Assembly (NCBI GenBank): GCA_015143295.1
Contig: CM026553.1
Location: 3,371,912-3,435,911, forward strand
Source: Tetracentron sinense
Lineage: Eukaryota; Streptophyta; Magnoliopsida; Trochodendrales; Trochodendraceae
Length of the DNA: 64,000 nt
Direction of reading: 5' to 3'
Shown: piece after piece, positions 23,183 through 34,660 of the stretch
Layout: the number at the start of each line of letters is the position of its first letter
Position numbering within the stretch: position 1 is the first letter of the stretch
Translations under genes and position numbers: made by a program
Notes under the pieces: generated by a model
What the model was told of the DNA's origin: nothing
The model's input: only the letters and a program-made list of their open reading frames with translations
Database searches by the model: none

Positions 23183-25596
23183 TGTAGGGACCCAAAATTA
23201 ATTCATCGGCATTCGTGTCATTTATATGAATTTCCTAGGATATGGGTCTAATTTTAAAATACGTGTGTTTCCTATGGGAATTAATGTGGAATGCCTAGAT
23301 ATAGTAACTCCTTATATAATAATGGTCATCAACTTATTATTATTATTAAATTAAAAGTTCCGGGTCTACGGGATCATCCGGTTACCTATAATAGGTTAAC
23401 ATATTTATTTTCTAACTTCTTGGAGTCTAGGGTTCCAACCTTGGGTTTTCGGTTCTAACCCAATTATTTTGAGGCCCTCTCTCATTCATTCAAATTGAGA
23501 TGGGGCATTTTGACCTCTAAGAACCTAAAATTGGGACTTATCTATTAGACAGGAAATTGTTCCCCTTTGAATTTTGAGTCCAACGCAAGTTGAATCGTCC
23601 AATTCCGATAACTAAGTCAAACGTTACGGGTAAAATACCGAGGACAGTTCCGGGTTTTTAAAAAAAAAAAAGGTGTGATCGATTGCCCACCATTGACGAT
23701 CGATCGCCCAGAACATGATTTTTTGCCGAGAAACGCGAATTTTTGACTTTTTGACCTTTCCTAGGGTTCCCAACTCTATAAATATCTCCTTAACTCGTGA
23801 ATTAAGCTTCCAAGAGCCTCCTAAACCTAAAAAAGAGAGAAAATAAAGTTTTCTAAAAGATTCAAAGAGAGAAACTAGAGATTTCAAATATTCAACCAAA
23901 GAAGAAGGAAAGAGCCTTGAAGGTCAAGATCGAGGCTTATTCGTAAGCAATAGATCATAGGGAAGCGATCAAGTGAGGTAAATAACGAACTTAGTTTTTC
24001 ATATCTTGAATATTAGTCTAAAGGAAGAATTAAAAGAGATAAATCTAAATAAGAACGTAAAGATAAGTAAGATTTATGAATTGTTATTGTTCTTAGTTTA
24101 TCGTTCCGTGAATCGTTAAATTAAGATGTGAATAACCATGTTTATATTTCGTTTATGCTTCAAGAAGGAGATTGGAAATTTATAATGAATGTATGTGAAT
24201 ATATGATGAGGACGGGATGAATGTATGAAGTTGAATGGAATGTATGAAAGAATTGAAGGATTAATGCAGACTCTTTGTGAGATTAGGGTTACATTTTAGT
24301 ATGTTTTTGTGGATATATTATGTGAGAATTATGATCAATAAATTATGTGGTATAACTATGATATTGATCCTGATTTAAAAATGGAGTTTTTGATATTTAA
24401 ATTAGATTGTGACTTATGCTTATTGCAAATAAACTATGATTAAAGCTTTGTTAAAAAAAAAAATTTATTGGAAATATGAAAGTTGTTATGTGTATTTTAT
24501 GTTTTTATACGTGAAATATAATTGGGTAAAGGAACTTTTGATGAGAGTCAAGCTTGCCTAGGTCTGGTTAACATAGTGGAATAGGACGCTATGATGAGAT
24601 TTCCTATAGCCCTTCACTGTTAGTCTAGGTATAATTTAACCAAGAGTATATCACTGTGCACTTACCAATGAAAAATATGCACATGTATGAAGATGAAATT
24701 AAGGACACTAATAAAATTACAAGTAAGACCAAAAGTAAAGCAAGTAAGTAAGACACACGAATGCGATAATGCATGTTTATGTTTTGCACCACCGAATACT
24801 ATCAAAAAGGCAATAAGTATGCCAAAATAAATAAGTCGTCGTACTGGATAATGTATTAAGCCGTCCGTGCCGGATAATGTACGAAGGGTGGTATCTCGGC
24901 AAAGTATAGTAACCACTTTCTATATAAGGTAAAGCGGTATTTTAATTTATTACTCGCTGCATGTCTATGTATTTTTCATAAAATGATAAAGTAAGAAAGT
25001 ATGAAATGTAAGAAAAGTAAGAAAATAAAGAAAGTAAATGACATAATGTACATATTCGCTTTTTCGCACTTTGATTTATGTATGTGAACTGAAGTTGAAC
25101 TGTTAAATGCATGTAAGTTAATGTTTAAGATATTGCTTACTATTGTTTGTTATATACGTGGAGTAATTGTTACTCAACCAATAACTTTGTTGTTGACAAG
25201 TTCTGGTTTTGATATTTGTGCACCCGGACTGTAGGAAGAAAAGGAATACATAGAGGAACCTGAAAGTGATCATCCCGAAGACAAACGAGATATCGATAGA
25301 TGGCCTTATTATTGAATTTGTTTTATTATTCGTTGTTGATTTAATAAGAAATTGTAATTGGAGTTATTCTGGATTTATATTTAGTTTAGTTTGATGATTT
25401 AGGACCACGATGGATGATCAGGATTTTATTATTTTCAATTGCAATTATAGATCATGGATTTATTTATGTTATTAATTGAAGAAATTTTCAGGTTCAGAAT
25501 TTAAATTGCCTTAAATGCTTCTAACATGAGGGTGTGATAAGTAAGTCACATGTCAAAGATCTCACATTCTCATAGGGGGTATTTTGGGGTATGACA
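23183..25596 (+). mobile_element. Complete solo LTR (2,414 bp) with perfect TSD
   Basis: It begins TGTAGGGACCC and ends GGGGTATGACA. The five bases before it (ATTGT, 23,178-23,182) are repeated exactly after it (25,597-25,601). There is no PBS, internal region or second LTR, so this is a solo LTR left by LTR-LTR recombination. A TATA box (CTCTATAAATATC) is at about 23,774. Upstream of it are CGATCGATCGC-type palindromic motifs. The superfamily is probably Ty3/gypsy from the end sequences; the lineage is unknown. Confidence 0.92.
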
Positions 25597-25786
25597 ATTG
25601 TAATAATGAATCTAGTGATCCAAACCATTTACACACTATCCGGAATGAGCTACCAACAAATGATTGTGTTGACTGAAGAGCAACCACCTGAGTTACTAAT
25701 TACTTTATTTGCTCTTGATGGTTTTTCTCAACCACAAGTAATTGTCTATACTACTCTTCTCTTTGCTTAACCCTTTCTTTCAATGT

Positions 25787-26880
25787 TTACACTTGAGATT
25801 TGAGTTTTTGAATTTCATGCATATATTCTGAGAATTTGGTGCATTTGGGGATATGTCTTGGGGACAACAAGTGTCTCGTTGCCCTAACACAGCCTGTATG
25901 TTTTAGACCTAACACCATCGCAAGGATATCAAATTTCCTATCAGTAAGCATGCTCCTTACACCCTCAGCATATTGTTGCTCTAATAATTCTTGCATAAGA
26001 AGCAATCAGCTAATCAGAGAATATGCCATTAAAGAAACATGCATAAGAAAGAAACTAATAATCAAACAAGCACTTTCAATTTCTGTACACTTTTTTCTAG
26101 TCTCATTTGAAGTGTATTGGTCATACTTTACTTGTCGGGCTTTAACCCACAAAGTATGTCTCTCCAGTTTCTCAATTGGCCGCTCTTGAGAAGTGGATTC
26201 AGCCATCTATTAAATATTAAAGATTAGTATTTAGGCTATTAATTAGTATAATAATTACATAATCTTAAATTCTAGGAATGTAAACGCTCACAATTTTTCT
26301 TTCAATTCCATCATAACACCAGTGTTCAGGCCTAATATGTACATACTCTACAGGAAACTTTATTTGGTCGACATCCCCACTGTCGATAAATGAATGAATT
26401 TAATTCTTCTAAAGGTACTTCTTGAATGTCTTCCAAGACAAATTAGCATTTTTTAAATAATTTTTCTTGTTTATTTCCTCAAATTCAAAGAGTTGCTACA
26501 ATAAGGCATACAGACAAAGTTAGTGTAAACATATATTTTCTAAGTGTTTCTTCAATTTCAAAGAATTGCATATATACAGACAAAAAAATTTATGAATATT
26601 ATATATGCAATGATTCTTACAGTCAATTGATCTCAAAATTTGTCTTTGACCTCATCTGAAACTTGTTTAAATGTCCTATAATGAATTTGAAATTGCACGT
26701 GAAAGTACACTAATGGAAGAACTCAAATGTTTTGCATTTTCACCCGTTGACATTCTAGAATTCAATTTGATGATTACTGGTGTTATTTTGCCCCAGACGT
26801 TTACACGTGGTGGGCCTCTGAATTGTTTTTCAAGGTAGGACCACTAGTACTTGGCTCTAAGTCATAATGGTGTGTTCCTG
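25787..26880 (-). pseudogene. CACTA-associated plant transposase (Transposase_24-like), pseudogene
   Basis: Minus-strand pieces read in the order expected for the Ptta/En/Spm plant transposase family. First a block NAKHLSSSISVLSRA (about 26,720-26,690), then FKQVSDEVKDKF with a stop where Trp is expected (about 26,660-26,615). Then come segments around 26,450-26,330, then LERHTLWVKARQVKYDQYTS (26,150 region), then the LG-KH-GCVRA block (about 25,900), equivalent to the family's LGTPEH-GRVRG motif. The family is found next to CACTA transposases and probably acts in element mobility. Stops and a frame change near 26,005 show it is inactive. Confidence 0.72.
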
Positions 26881-27156
26881 GTATGGCTATTATGAACAAA
26901 TGCATAACAATCAGTTTAAAATACTAATATTTATTCAAATTATGAAAGTATAGAAAAGTATTTTGTATTTTAAGTCGAAAGCATAAATTTGTCATTGGAA
27001 ACTTGCTCTACTAAATTTTTAATTTGAGAAGAAAAATATTTAGTGATTCCCAATAAGAATGAGAATTTTTTTAAGTAATCTAGTTCAATATGTTCTGAGC
27101 ATTTGTTTAATCATTTGGGTGAAAATAAATGAAATGAGATAGAAAAAAAAAACATA

Positions 27157-28755
27157 CCTGATGAAAGGAGGGAACAACGGATGTCGAAGGTTGAACAGGA
27201 CAGATGTTGGAGGTTAAACGGAATGGAACCTTTACGGGAGAGAATAATACAGTGGTTGCTAGAAGAACAGAGAGGGCTAGGGATTATGTTCAAAATATGA
27301 GCGCAAAGAGAGATGAAGTGACTTTTTTCATCTAAAGAGTAGAGTTTCAATCATGGTTTCTAACTCTTAATGTGACCTATTTTAAAATATCATCAATATT
27401 TTTATTGTAACAGTGATCGTAACTCTAAAATAATTAACAAAAATTTATATATTTGTAGTTGACATGACACCCTTACAATCACAGTCACTAATAAACCGTA
27501 TCATTTCTTTTATAGAATCACGGTTATTTTAATTACCAGGATCGTAACCGAAAAATAATTAACTAAAGTTTATAAGTAGTTGACGATAGTTCTTACAATC
27601 ACTGTTTCGAATAAACGGTGATTGTTACTTACAAGAATCACGGTTAGTTAAATAAATGAAAAAAAGATAGAAAAAAAAACATACCTGATGAAAGGAGGGA
27701 ACAGTTGTCAGAGGTTGAACGAAACTGATGTCGGAGGTTGAACCGAACGGAACCTTTGCGGGAGAGAATAATACAGTGGTTGTTAGAATAAGAACAAAGA
27801 GAGTTAGGGATTATGTTCAAAATATGTGCTCAAAGAGAGATGAAGTGACTTTTTTTCGTCTAAAAAAGTAGAGTTTCGATCTCGGTTTCTAACTCTCAAT
27901 GTGATCCTTTTTTAAAATATCATCAATATTTTTATTGTAACCATGATCGTAACTCTAAAATAATAAACAAAAGGTTACATACTTGTAGTTGACATGACAT
28001 CCCTTACAATCACGGTCTCTAATAAACCGTAATAATTTCTTATACAGAATCATGGTATTTTAATTACCAGGATCATAACTGAAAAATTATTAACTAAAGT
28101 TTATTTATGAGTAGTTGAAACAACAGTTCTTACAATCACGGTTTCTAATAAACAGTGATTGTTAATTATAAGAATCACGGTTAGTTAAATAAATGAAAGA
28201 AAAGATAGAAAAAATATATACCTGATGAAAGGAGGGAACAATTGATGGAGGTTCAACGAAACAGATGTCGGAGGTTGAATGGAACGGAACCTTTGCGGGA
28301 GAGAATAATATAGTGTTTGCTAGAACATGAAACAGAGAGGGTTTGAGATTATGTTCAAAATATGCGCGCCAAGAGAGAGATGAAGTGACTTTTTTTCATC
28401 TAAAGAAGTAGAGTTTCGATCACGGTTTCCAACTCTCAATGTGATCCTTTTAAAAATATCATCAATATTTTAATTGTAACCATGATTGTAACTCTAAAAT
28501 AATTAACAAAAATTTATATAGTTGTAGTTGACATGACATCCCTTACAATCATGGTCTCTAATAAACCGTAATTGTTTCTTTTACAAAATCACGGTTATTT
28601 TAATTAACGTGATCGTAATCGTAACTAAAAAATAATTAACTAAATTTTATTTATGAGTAGTTGAAACGATAGTTATTACAATCACAGTTTCTAATAAACG
28701 GTGATTGTTACTTACAAGAATCACGGTTTATTAAATAACCGTGATCGTTGTACAC
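27157..28755 (-). repeat. Three tandem units of about 530 bp in the CACTA leader
   Basis: The phrase CCTGATGAAAGGAGGGAACA begins units at 27,157, 27,684 and 28,221, so periods are 527 and 537 bp. On the minus strand each unit ends in CCTTTCATCAG followed by GTAT, a good splice donor, preceded by a C/T-rich leader (CTCTCCCGCAAAGGTTCCG type) and by an array of ATCACGGTT inverted repeats. This looks like promoter, untranslated first exon and subterminal repeats amplified as one block. Confidence 0.85.
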
Positions 28756-28779
28756 ACTAGTCATTTGTGATGTTGTAAT

Positions 28780-29215
28780 TCTGCTCTCAGATCAAGATTT
28801 TCCCAAGTATTTGAGGCAGTCAGCCTGGTACTGAAATGTGTTGATGTGACACAGTCAAGAGAAAAATTACACAACATAGAGGACCAGCCTTCTCTTGAAT
28901 CAAGTACTCCACTTTCAGTAGAACTCATTTCTCTAAAATATCCACGCAAGAAATTTTTAGAGTGCACACTAGTAATATGTGTTCCTGTAACTCTACTCCT
29001 GGATGCAACAACACACATGCAATACAACCTCAAAAGCTTATGGAAATAACATCAGGATTTTCCACAAGTATTTGAGGATGTTCAATCTGATGCTGCAGTG
29101 TGTTGATGTAACACTTTGAAATATGCAATAGTAGAATTACAGCAACACACAGGATCAGCCTTCTCTGGAGTCCAACTCAGTTCTCTAAATTATCGACTTC
29201 TTGTAGATATTTATA
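28780..29215 (+). repeat. Imperfect direct duplication of about 160 bp inside the CACTA remnant
   Basis: Two related segments, starting near 28,794 (GATTTTCCCAAGTATTTGAGG) and 29,054 (GATTTTCCACAAGTATTTGAGG), share AGTGTGTTGATGT and GGA-CAGCCTTCTCT in the same order. No protein was recognised. They lie between the triplicated leader units and the CACTA terminus. Confidence 0.7.
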
Positions 29216-29620
29216 GAGCCAACCATCGATCATGTTTGTTTATAAGTTGTGATTGGACATTAAAATAATTAAATTAATAGATTTTCATCAGAATATGAAA
29301 GTTTGTCAAAATTATTAGTTTACATTGATAACTCAAGTTATTGAAAGGATATTAGATCATCGTTATGTTAAGAATCGTGATCTATTTATTAAACAATGAT
29401 CTATCAAAATAGTTATAGTCATGGTTAGATATTAATGGTGATCTTATATTTCTTGCAACAAATATTGATCACGGTTTCTATCTTAATCGTGATGGAAACT
29501 CTCATAATACAATTATACAACCTCTCCAACGATTTATAAGGGATTCTATCATAGTTCCCATGAACACCATCATTGTTTTTAGAAATGCAACTGTGATTAA
29601 TAAGCATATTTGTAGTAGTG

Positions 29621-29976
29621 ATCATGGTTGTCAAGGCAACCAGGTGACCTGAGGCGGTAGACTTCTTGAGCACCTGAGGCATTTCATGATGAACAATTTG
29701 TTGTGAATATTCTCCCTCTCCCAATATGAACTTCAATTTTGTATCATCTTCTATTCAAGGTTGTTATGCATTTTAATTGTTATATAAACCTAAAAGAACT
29801 AATTAATGCACATATATATTAATAAATAATGAATAAGTCATCTCATAAATGAAATTTAGCTTCTAAGCCCACTATATAAACATGAAGTTTTGAAATTAGT
29901 AACATAAACATTACCAAAATACGGTAAAAAAAATATAAAGTAAAAGACTATAAGTCATCAATCCTCCATTTAGTAT
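29621..29976. other. Spacer between CACTA terminus and second solo LTR
   Basis: AT-rich sequence with no feature I can support. Confidence 0.4.
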
Positions 29977-32204
29977 TGTAGAGACCCGCATTTATTTTTA
30001 TGTCATTATTGTAATTGATGAGGGTAAATATGTCAATTATTACTTTAATATGTGTTTAAATATTAATTAATGCTTAGGAAATGTTTAAAAATAGTTTAAA
30101 TGAAGAAACAAGGAAGAAATATGAAAAATAAGAGAAAAACAGGGGGACTGTTCGAAAAATCCCAAGACCGCTCGAATGGTGCCAGTGGATCTGGTTTCCG
30201 AATGCAAAATTGTTCGAACGATCCCCAGACCATTCGAATGGTGTCAGTCAGAAACTGTTCAGTGGGTTCCTGAAGGTAGCATCATTTGAATGATCCTCAG
30301 ACTATTCAAATGATGGTTGAGGAAAAAGCCCAAAACTGAAGTCCTTAGGTACAACTGTTCGAATAAACCAAGACCGTTCGAATGATGCCGTAACCATTCG
30401 AACAGTCATGCGCAGTTAAGTCGGGAAAAATCCCTAAGTTTTGGGATTTTAAGGTTTTGAACCCTCCACTACTATAAATAGGCCTTATTTTGAGGGTTTA
30501 ACCTTATCTAAATGTTTTTAACCTAATTTGGCAAAAGGAGAGACAGAACCCTAGGTTTTAAGGGAGATTGCTTGGGGAAGAAGAAGAGAGCTTGGAGATC
30601 GCTCCAAAGTCATCCTCGAGCTAATTGGATCGTAGGAAGACGATCTCAAAGGTTGATATACTATCTAATTAACCTAACTCTATTATGTATCTTGCATGTC
30701 TAAAACATGATTGGATAAAGATTATTAGATGTTTTTCATGATTAAGGGTAGATTATTATTTATGAAGTATGAAATGGGGTTTTGCATGTGTATGGGGAGT
30801 CTATTGATTATGATTTAACTATTATGATGTTGAAGTTGATGTTTAATTGTATGGATGTGTGAAATGGAGGATGAAAAATGATTGTGGATGTATTTGGGTG
30901 GATTTGTATGGTTTATGAATGATTGTGAATGGAGGATGGGTTGATAAAATGGAGGAACAGTGTTTTTTATGAATAAATGCAAGTGGAATGGGTTTAATGC
31001 TTATGAATTGTGTTATGAAAATGATGAAATTATGATAACGTATTGTTTAAGATTGCTATGGTAAATTATGTCATATGTATCTTATATGGTGATCGATATT
31101 CGGATAAGCAAGAACTTAGGAGGAAAGTCTTTCAGACCGAGATCTCTCTAACCATGTGGAATGGGACGCTTTGGTAGAGTTTCCATGGTAGAGGATCGGA
31201 ATCTAAGGGATGGCCTATTCAAATGTTAACTATGACACTCAAGCACACACTCTTGCATGGTAAGCATATAAATCTCATGAGTCCACAAGCCCCACAAGCA
31301 TGCATGCATGCATGGTTACAGGAGCATTGACTCTCCCGCGCATGGTTACTAGATACAAGAACAAGTTACTTGAGCATTGACTCACCCGCACAAGGGCATT
31401 GACATATGAGCAATGACTTAATGGTTACTAGATACAAGAATAAGTTACTTGAGCATTGACTTACCCGCGCAGGGGCATTGCACATATGAGCAATGACTCG
31501 CCCGCACATGGTTACTGGATACAAGAACAAGTTGCAGGAGCATTGACTCACCCGTGCAGGGGCATTGCACATATAAGCAATGACTCGCTTGAACATGCAT
31601 CACGTAAGATCAAGTATAAGGGTATCACAAGTACATGAGTCAAAGTGATGGAATAATGTGTTCACATGCTTTCCACACTCTGATTAAATAAATACGCATT
31701 GAATTATGATATTAGTTATGTACAAGTGATATTATGTTGTTAGCTAGACTTTATATACACTGAATACTTCTTGTACTCAGTCGAACTGTTGTTTTCGGTA
31801 GGTCTAGAGCCGGAGCGAGTGGCAGAGCCATGGGTCAAGGAGGCATACTTGGAAAAGGAAGAAGAAGGTGATCTTCCCGAGGGAGTTCGGGACCTTGAAT
31901 GGTTCCCTTATTATTAGACTTTTGTTATTTGGTTAAAAGGGGTTGTAATAGATCTTTTAGATACTTGTCTCATTTGGATCATGATGTTGTTCAGGTTTAC
32001 ATTTTATATTGGGTATCAGGCAAATGACTTTATAGTGGTCAAGATTATACAGGATGGTTTGTTTATCTTATCGAAATTTTATTATCGTCATTTTTATAGA
32101 CCCGTGTTTTAGTGTTGTCTTATTTACTATGGAGTTAAGTAGGTTTAAGCAGTGTCACGGCCCAAGGTCTCATTAGGCCAAGGGTAGGATTTTGGGGAAC
32201 GACA
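29977..32204 (+). mobile_element. Second solo LTR of the same superfamily (2,228 bp)
   Basis: It begins TGTAGAGACCC and ends TTTGGGGAACGACA, parallel to the LTR at 23,183. It shares the overall plan: palindromic motif cluster (here GTTCGAA/CATTCGAATGG at 30,150-30,415), TATA box TACTATAAATAGG near 30,470, a run of simple sequence, and a shared 3' portion with CCTTATTATT. Flanks are AGTAT and GGTGT, a degenerate TSD at best. No internal domain follows; the hAT pseudogene begins directly. Confidence 0.75.
31341..31597 (+). repeat. Tandem repeat of about 80-87 bp inside the second solo LTR
   Basis: Three units start with CATGGTTACTAGATACAAGA-type sequence at 31,341, 31,420 and 31,507. Each continues through GAGCATTGACTCACCCG, then a GCATTG-CACATATGAGCAATG inverted motif. 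A partial unit precedes them at about 31,311. Small open frames on both strands here are by-products of the repeat. Confidence 0.88.
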
Positions 32205-34660
32205 GGTGTGAAGTCTATATTTGTGTCTAATATAGTAAAGGTCATGCAAGTCCATCACCAACTACTAACTCGCCACCAAAATTTTCATTATACTCATTAT
32301 CTTCTTCAACAAAAACTTTGTCCTCTAACTCTGACTCATCAAAATCTTCTCATAGTGTTTCGAGTGATTCTTCGGGTAGTAGGGTTTCATCAACATCTTT
32401 CACAAGGCCTATGCTCTTAGTTTTACTCTTAGAGGTTCTGTTTTTTCTTTGTAAATGTGAGGTATTCCGTCTTAGCCTTTGATAATGTGATGCCTCTAAT
32501 TAATGCAGCATCAACATCAAGCCATCTAATTCATCCCCTTCATGTACTCCTTCTTCGGATGAGTCTTTTCCTATCACCCACTCACAACTTTCATATATTT
32601 TACCAAAATAATTTGGATCATAGTCTTGTGGATTTTTCTTCCTTGTCAAGAACCTCTCTCGAAGGTGTTGGTTGTATTGAACGAAGACAAGATCGTTTAA
32701 CCTCTTTTGTTCAAGCCTAATTCTCTTTTTGTATGAACCTTGATGTACAAAAAAAATCAAGGACAAAAAAATATTCAGTTATTTGAATTAAAATAAGTAT
32801 GCTAAAGGTATCATGCTATATTTACTAATTGCTACTCACAAGTGCTCCAATTGCGCTCACAACGGGAAGAAGTGTATGTAAGCCCGAGAATGCAAAGTGC
32901 AATCTTTTGAAGGTCTGGAGTCTGAGCCCCAAATAAATCCCACCATTCAATTGTAATATAAAATATTGATATTAAATATAGAAAGTTTAAAAAAATATAG
33001 TACTATCAAATCCAAGTATTATATTAACTTATTTGGTTGCTTTGTTTTTCATTGCCTAGTAGTCATGTTTTTGCTAAAGAGAAGTCAACTATTTTATATG
33101 CATCCATTTGAGATGATATTTTATCTTGGACTATTGAGTCACTAACCATTATCTCAACACAATCAATAAAAATCACCAACCTCTTGTCCAAGAATTATTT
33201 TTTACTCATAGTAAAGAGTTGAGTTAAGAAAGAACACGATGGCATGCAATGGTTGTCCAAGTTGGTTCACCCATTTCTTATCCACTATGTCGATAATTGG
33301 CTTATAATCATTCTCATTGTTGGCAAAGAATATTTTAATATTTTCATTAGCTTGTGGTGTTGATTCATAAATGTAACTCATAGCGGGTTCTCATCTCCAT
33401 CAACCAAACACAATACTTCAACTAAATGTGCGGCAGCCCTAAGACAATAAAGAACCTCTCTCCAAAATGTAATAGATGTTATGGTATTTTCAACATTTTT
33501 ACTCTCCTGCTTATTTACCCATTTACCCTCAGTCCAACTTTGAGACACAAACAATGCTCTAAGACTCATCTTGTGAGTATGAATGTTCTGAAGTGTTAAG
33601 AAGGTTGTGGCAAATATTGTCACTGCAGTTCTAACCAAATCTCTACAACCAGTTTTGGTCCGCATGTGATTAAGTAGGCGGGGATGCTTGTAAATAAATG
33701 TTGTGACTACACTCCGTTTAGTGAGTGTTCGCTTTGGCCCTACAAGCTTGCCAATATCTTCTAACATAAGATCCAAACAGTGGCCAGCACACGAAGTCCA
33801 AAACAAATGTGATCTTCTAATTATCGACTTTTTCCCCCATTGAGACATAAGTTGCATGGTTATCAGTGACTATCTGAATAACATATTCTTCTCCAATTTC
33901 TTCAATCAAACTAGCAGTCTTCTCAAATAAGTATTGTGCATCATGTATCATACTATATGCATCAACGGACTTGAGAAAGTCTCTATAGGATTATTCACCA
34001 AAAAAACTATTATGTTGCTTCCTCTTTTATCCGTCCAACCATCAAACATGATGGTGCATCCATTCTTGTGTCATGTTGTTTTGAAGAATTCACAAAGCTT
34101 CTTCTTTGTATTAACTTGGGCTTTCCGACAAGGATCTCTTAGCTAATGGTATGATGGTGGTTTTAATCCCGGCCCGAACTACCCAATTGATTCTACTGCT
34201 ACTTGAAAACTTCTCAACTTAGTAGTATTAAGTTGATAGAACTACCTAGCAACATTTGAACCTATTTCCAATCTTCTTTTTTATAATGATCCTCTATTGT
34301 GGTATGTTGCTTTCTTCCTTTTGATCTAGAAGCAACTACATCTTTCGGGTTTGATCTCATATAAGCATCCAAATGACCTTTATTATGAGGTTTTTTGCTT
34401 GATGTAGCATCAACTTTTGTTGTAGAACCCTTCTTTTTTGACGATCCTATCACCATTGCCTCATCCTCATTGTCCATTCTATTTCTTGAGTGAGGTGGTC
34501 TCATGGATCTCTAATTATACTTTCTTCTTCCCCTCTATCTACCTTCTCTATTTTGGTATCATTCATAAAATCTCGAATTTCATTCATAATTGCAACTGTT
34601 ACTGTCGACACAAAATTTCAAGGAACAAAATAATGGAGGATCAAATAATAATTTATTTTT
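32205..34660 (-). pseudogene. hAT-family transposase, pseudogene
   Basis: The minus strand reads from N to C terminus as follows. At about 34,600 there is an MNEIRDFMN block of the kind that follows the BED zinc finger. Then KKPHNKGHLDAYM and RKQHTTIEDHYKKE (34,262-34,504). At 33,378-33,857 comes the conserved core with HLFWTSCAGHCLDLMLEDIG, DLVRTAVTIFATTFLTLQN, QSWTEGKWV and LRAAAHLVEVLCLVDGD. At 32,500-32,766 come KRLNDLVFVQYN and an acidic tail that runs to about 32,230. hAT transposases cut and paste elements with 8-bp target duplications. The middle (33,900-34,250) and the stretch between core and dimerisation block are interrupted by stops. No terminal inverted repeats were found. Confidence 0.85.

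Larger units (their letters stand above)
25602..29620 (-). mobile_element. CACTA (En/Spm) transposon remnant
   Basis: The right end reads, on the minus strand, CACTACTACAAATATGC (terminus at 29,620), the standard CACTA terminal form. It is followed inward by many ATCACGGTT/AACCGTGAT subterminal repeats. Further inside is a minus-strand transposase-like gene, as expected for this orientation. The matching left terminus was not found; it may have been lost or separated when the solo LTR at 23,183-25,596 inserted. The 3 bp after the terminus are ATC, but a TSD cannot be confirmed. Confidence 0.75.

Noticed and set aside
31240-31640. CRISPR-like regular repeats
   Set aside because: Units are contiguous tandem repeats with no unique spacers, inside a plant LTR.
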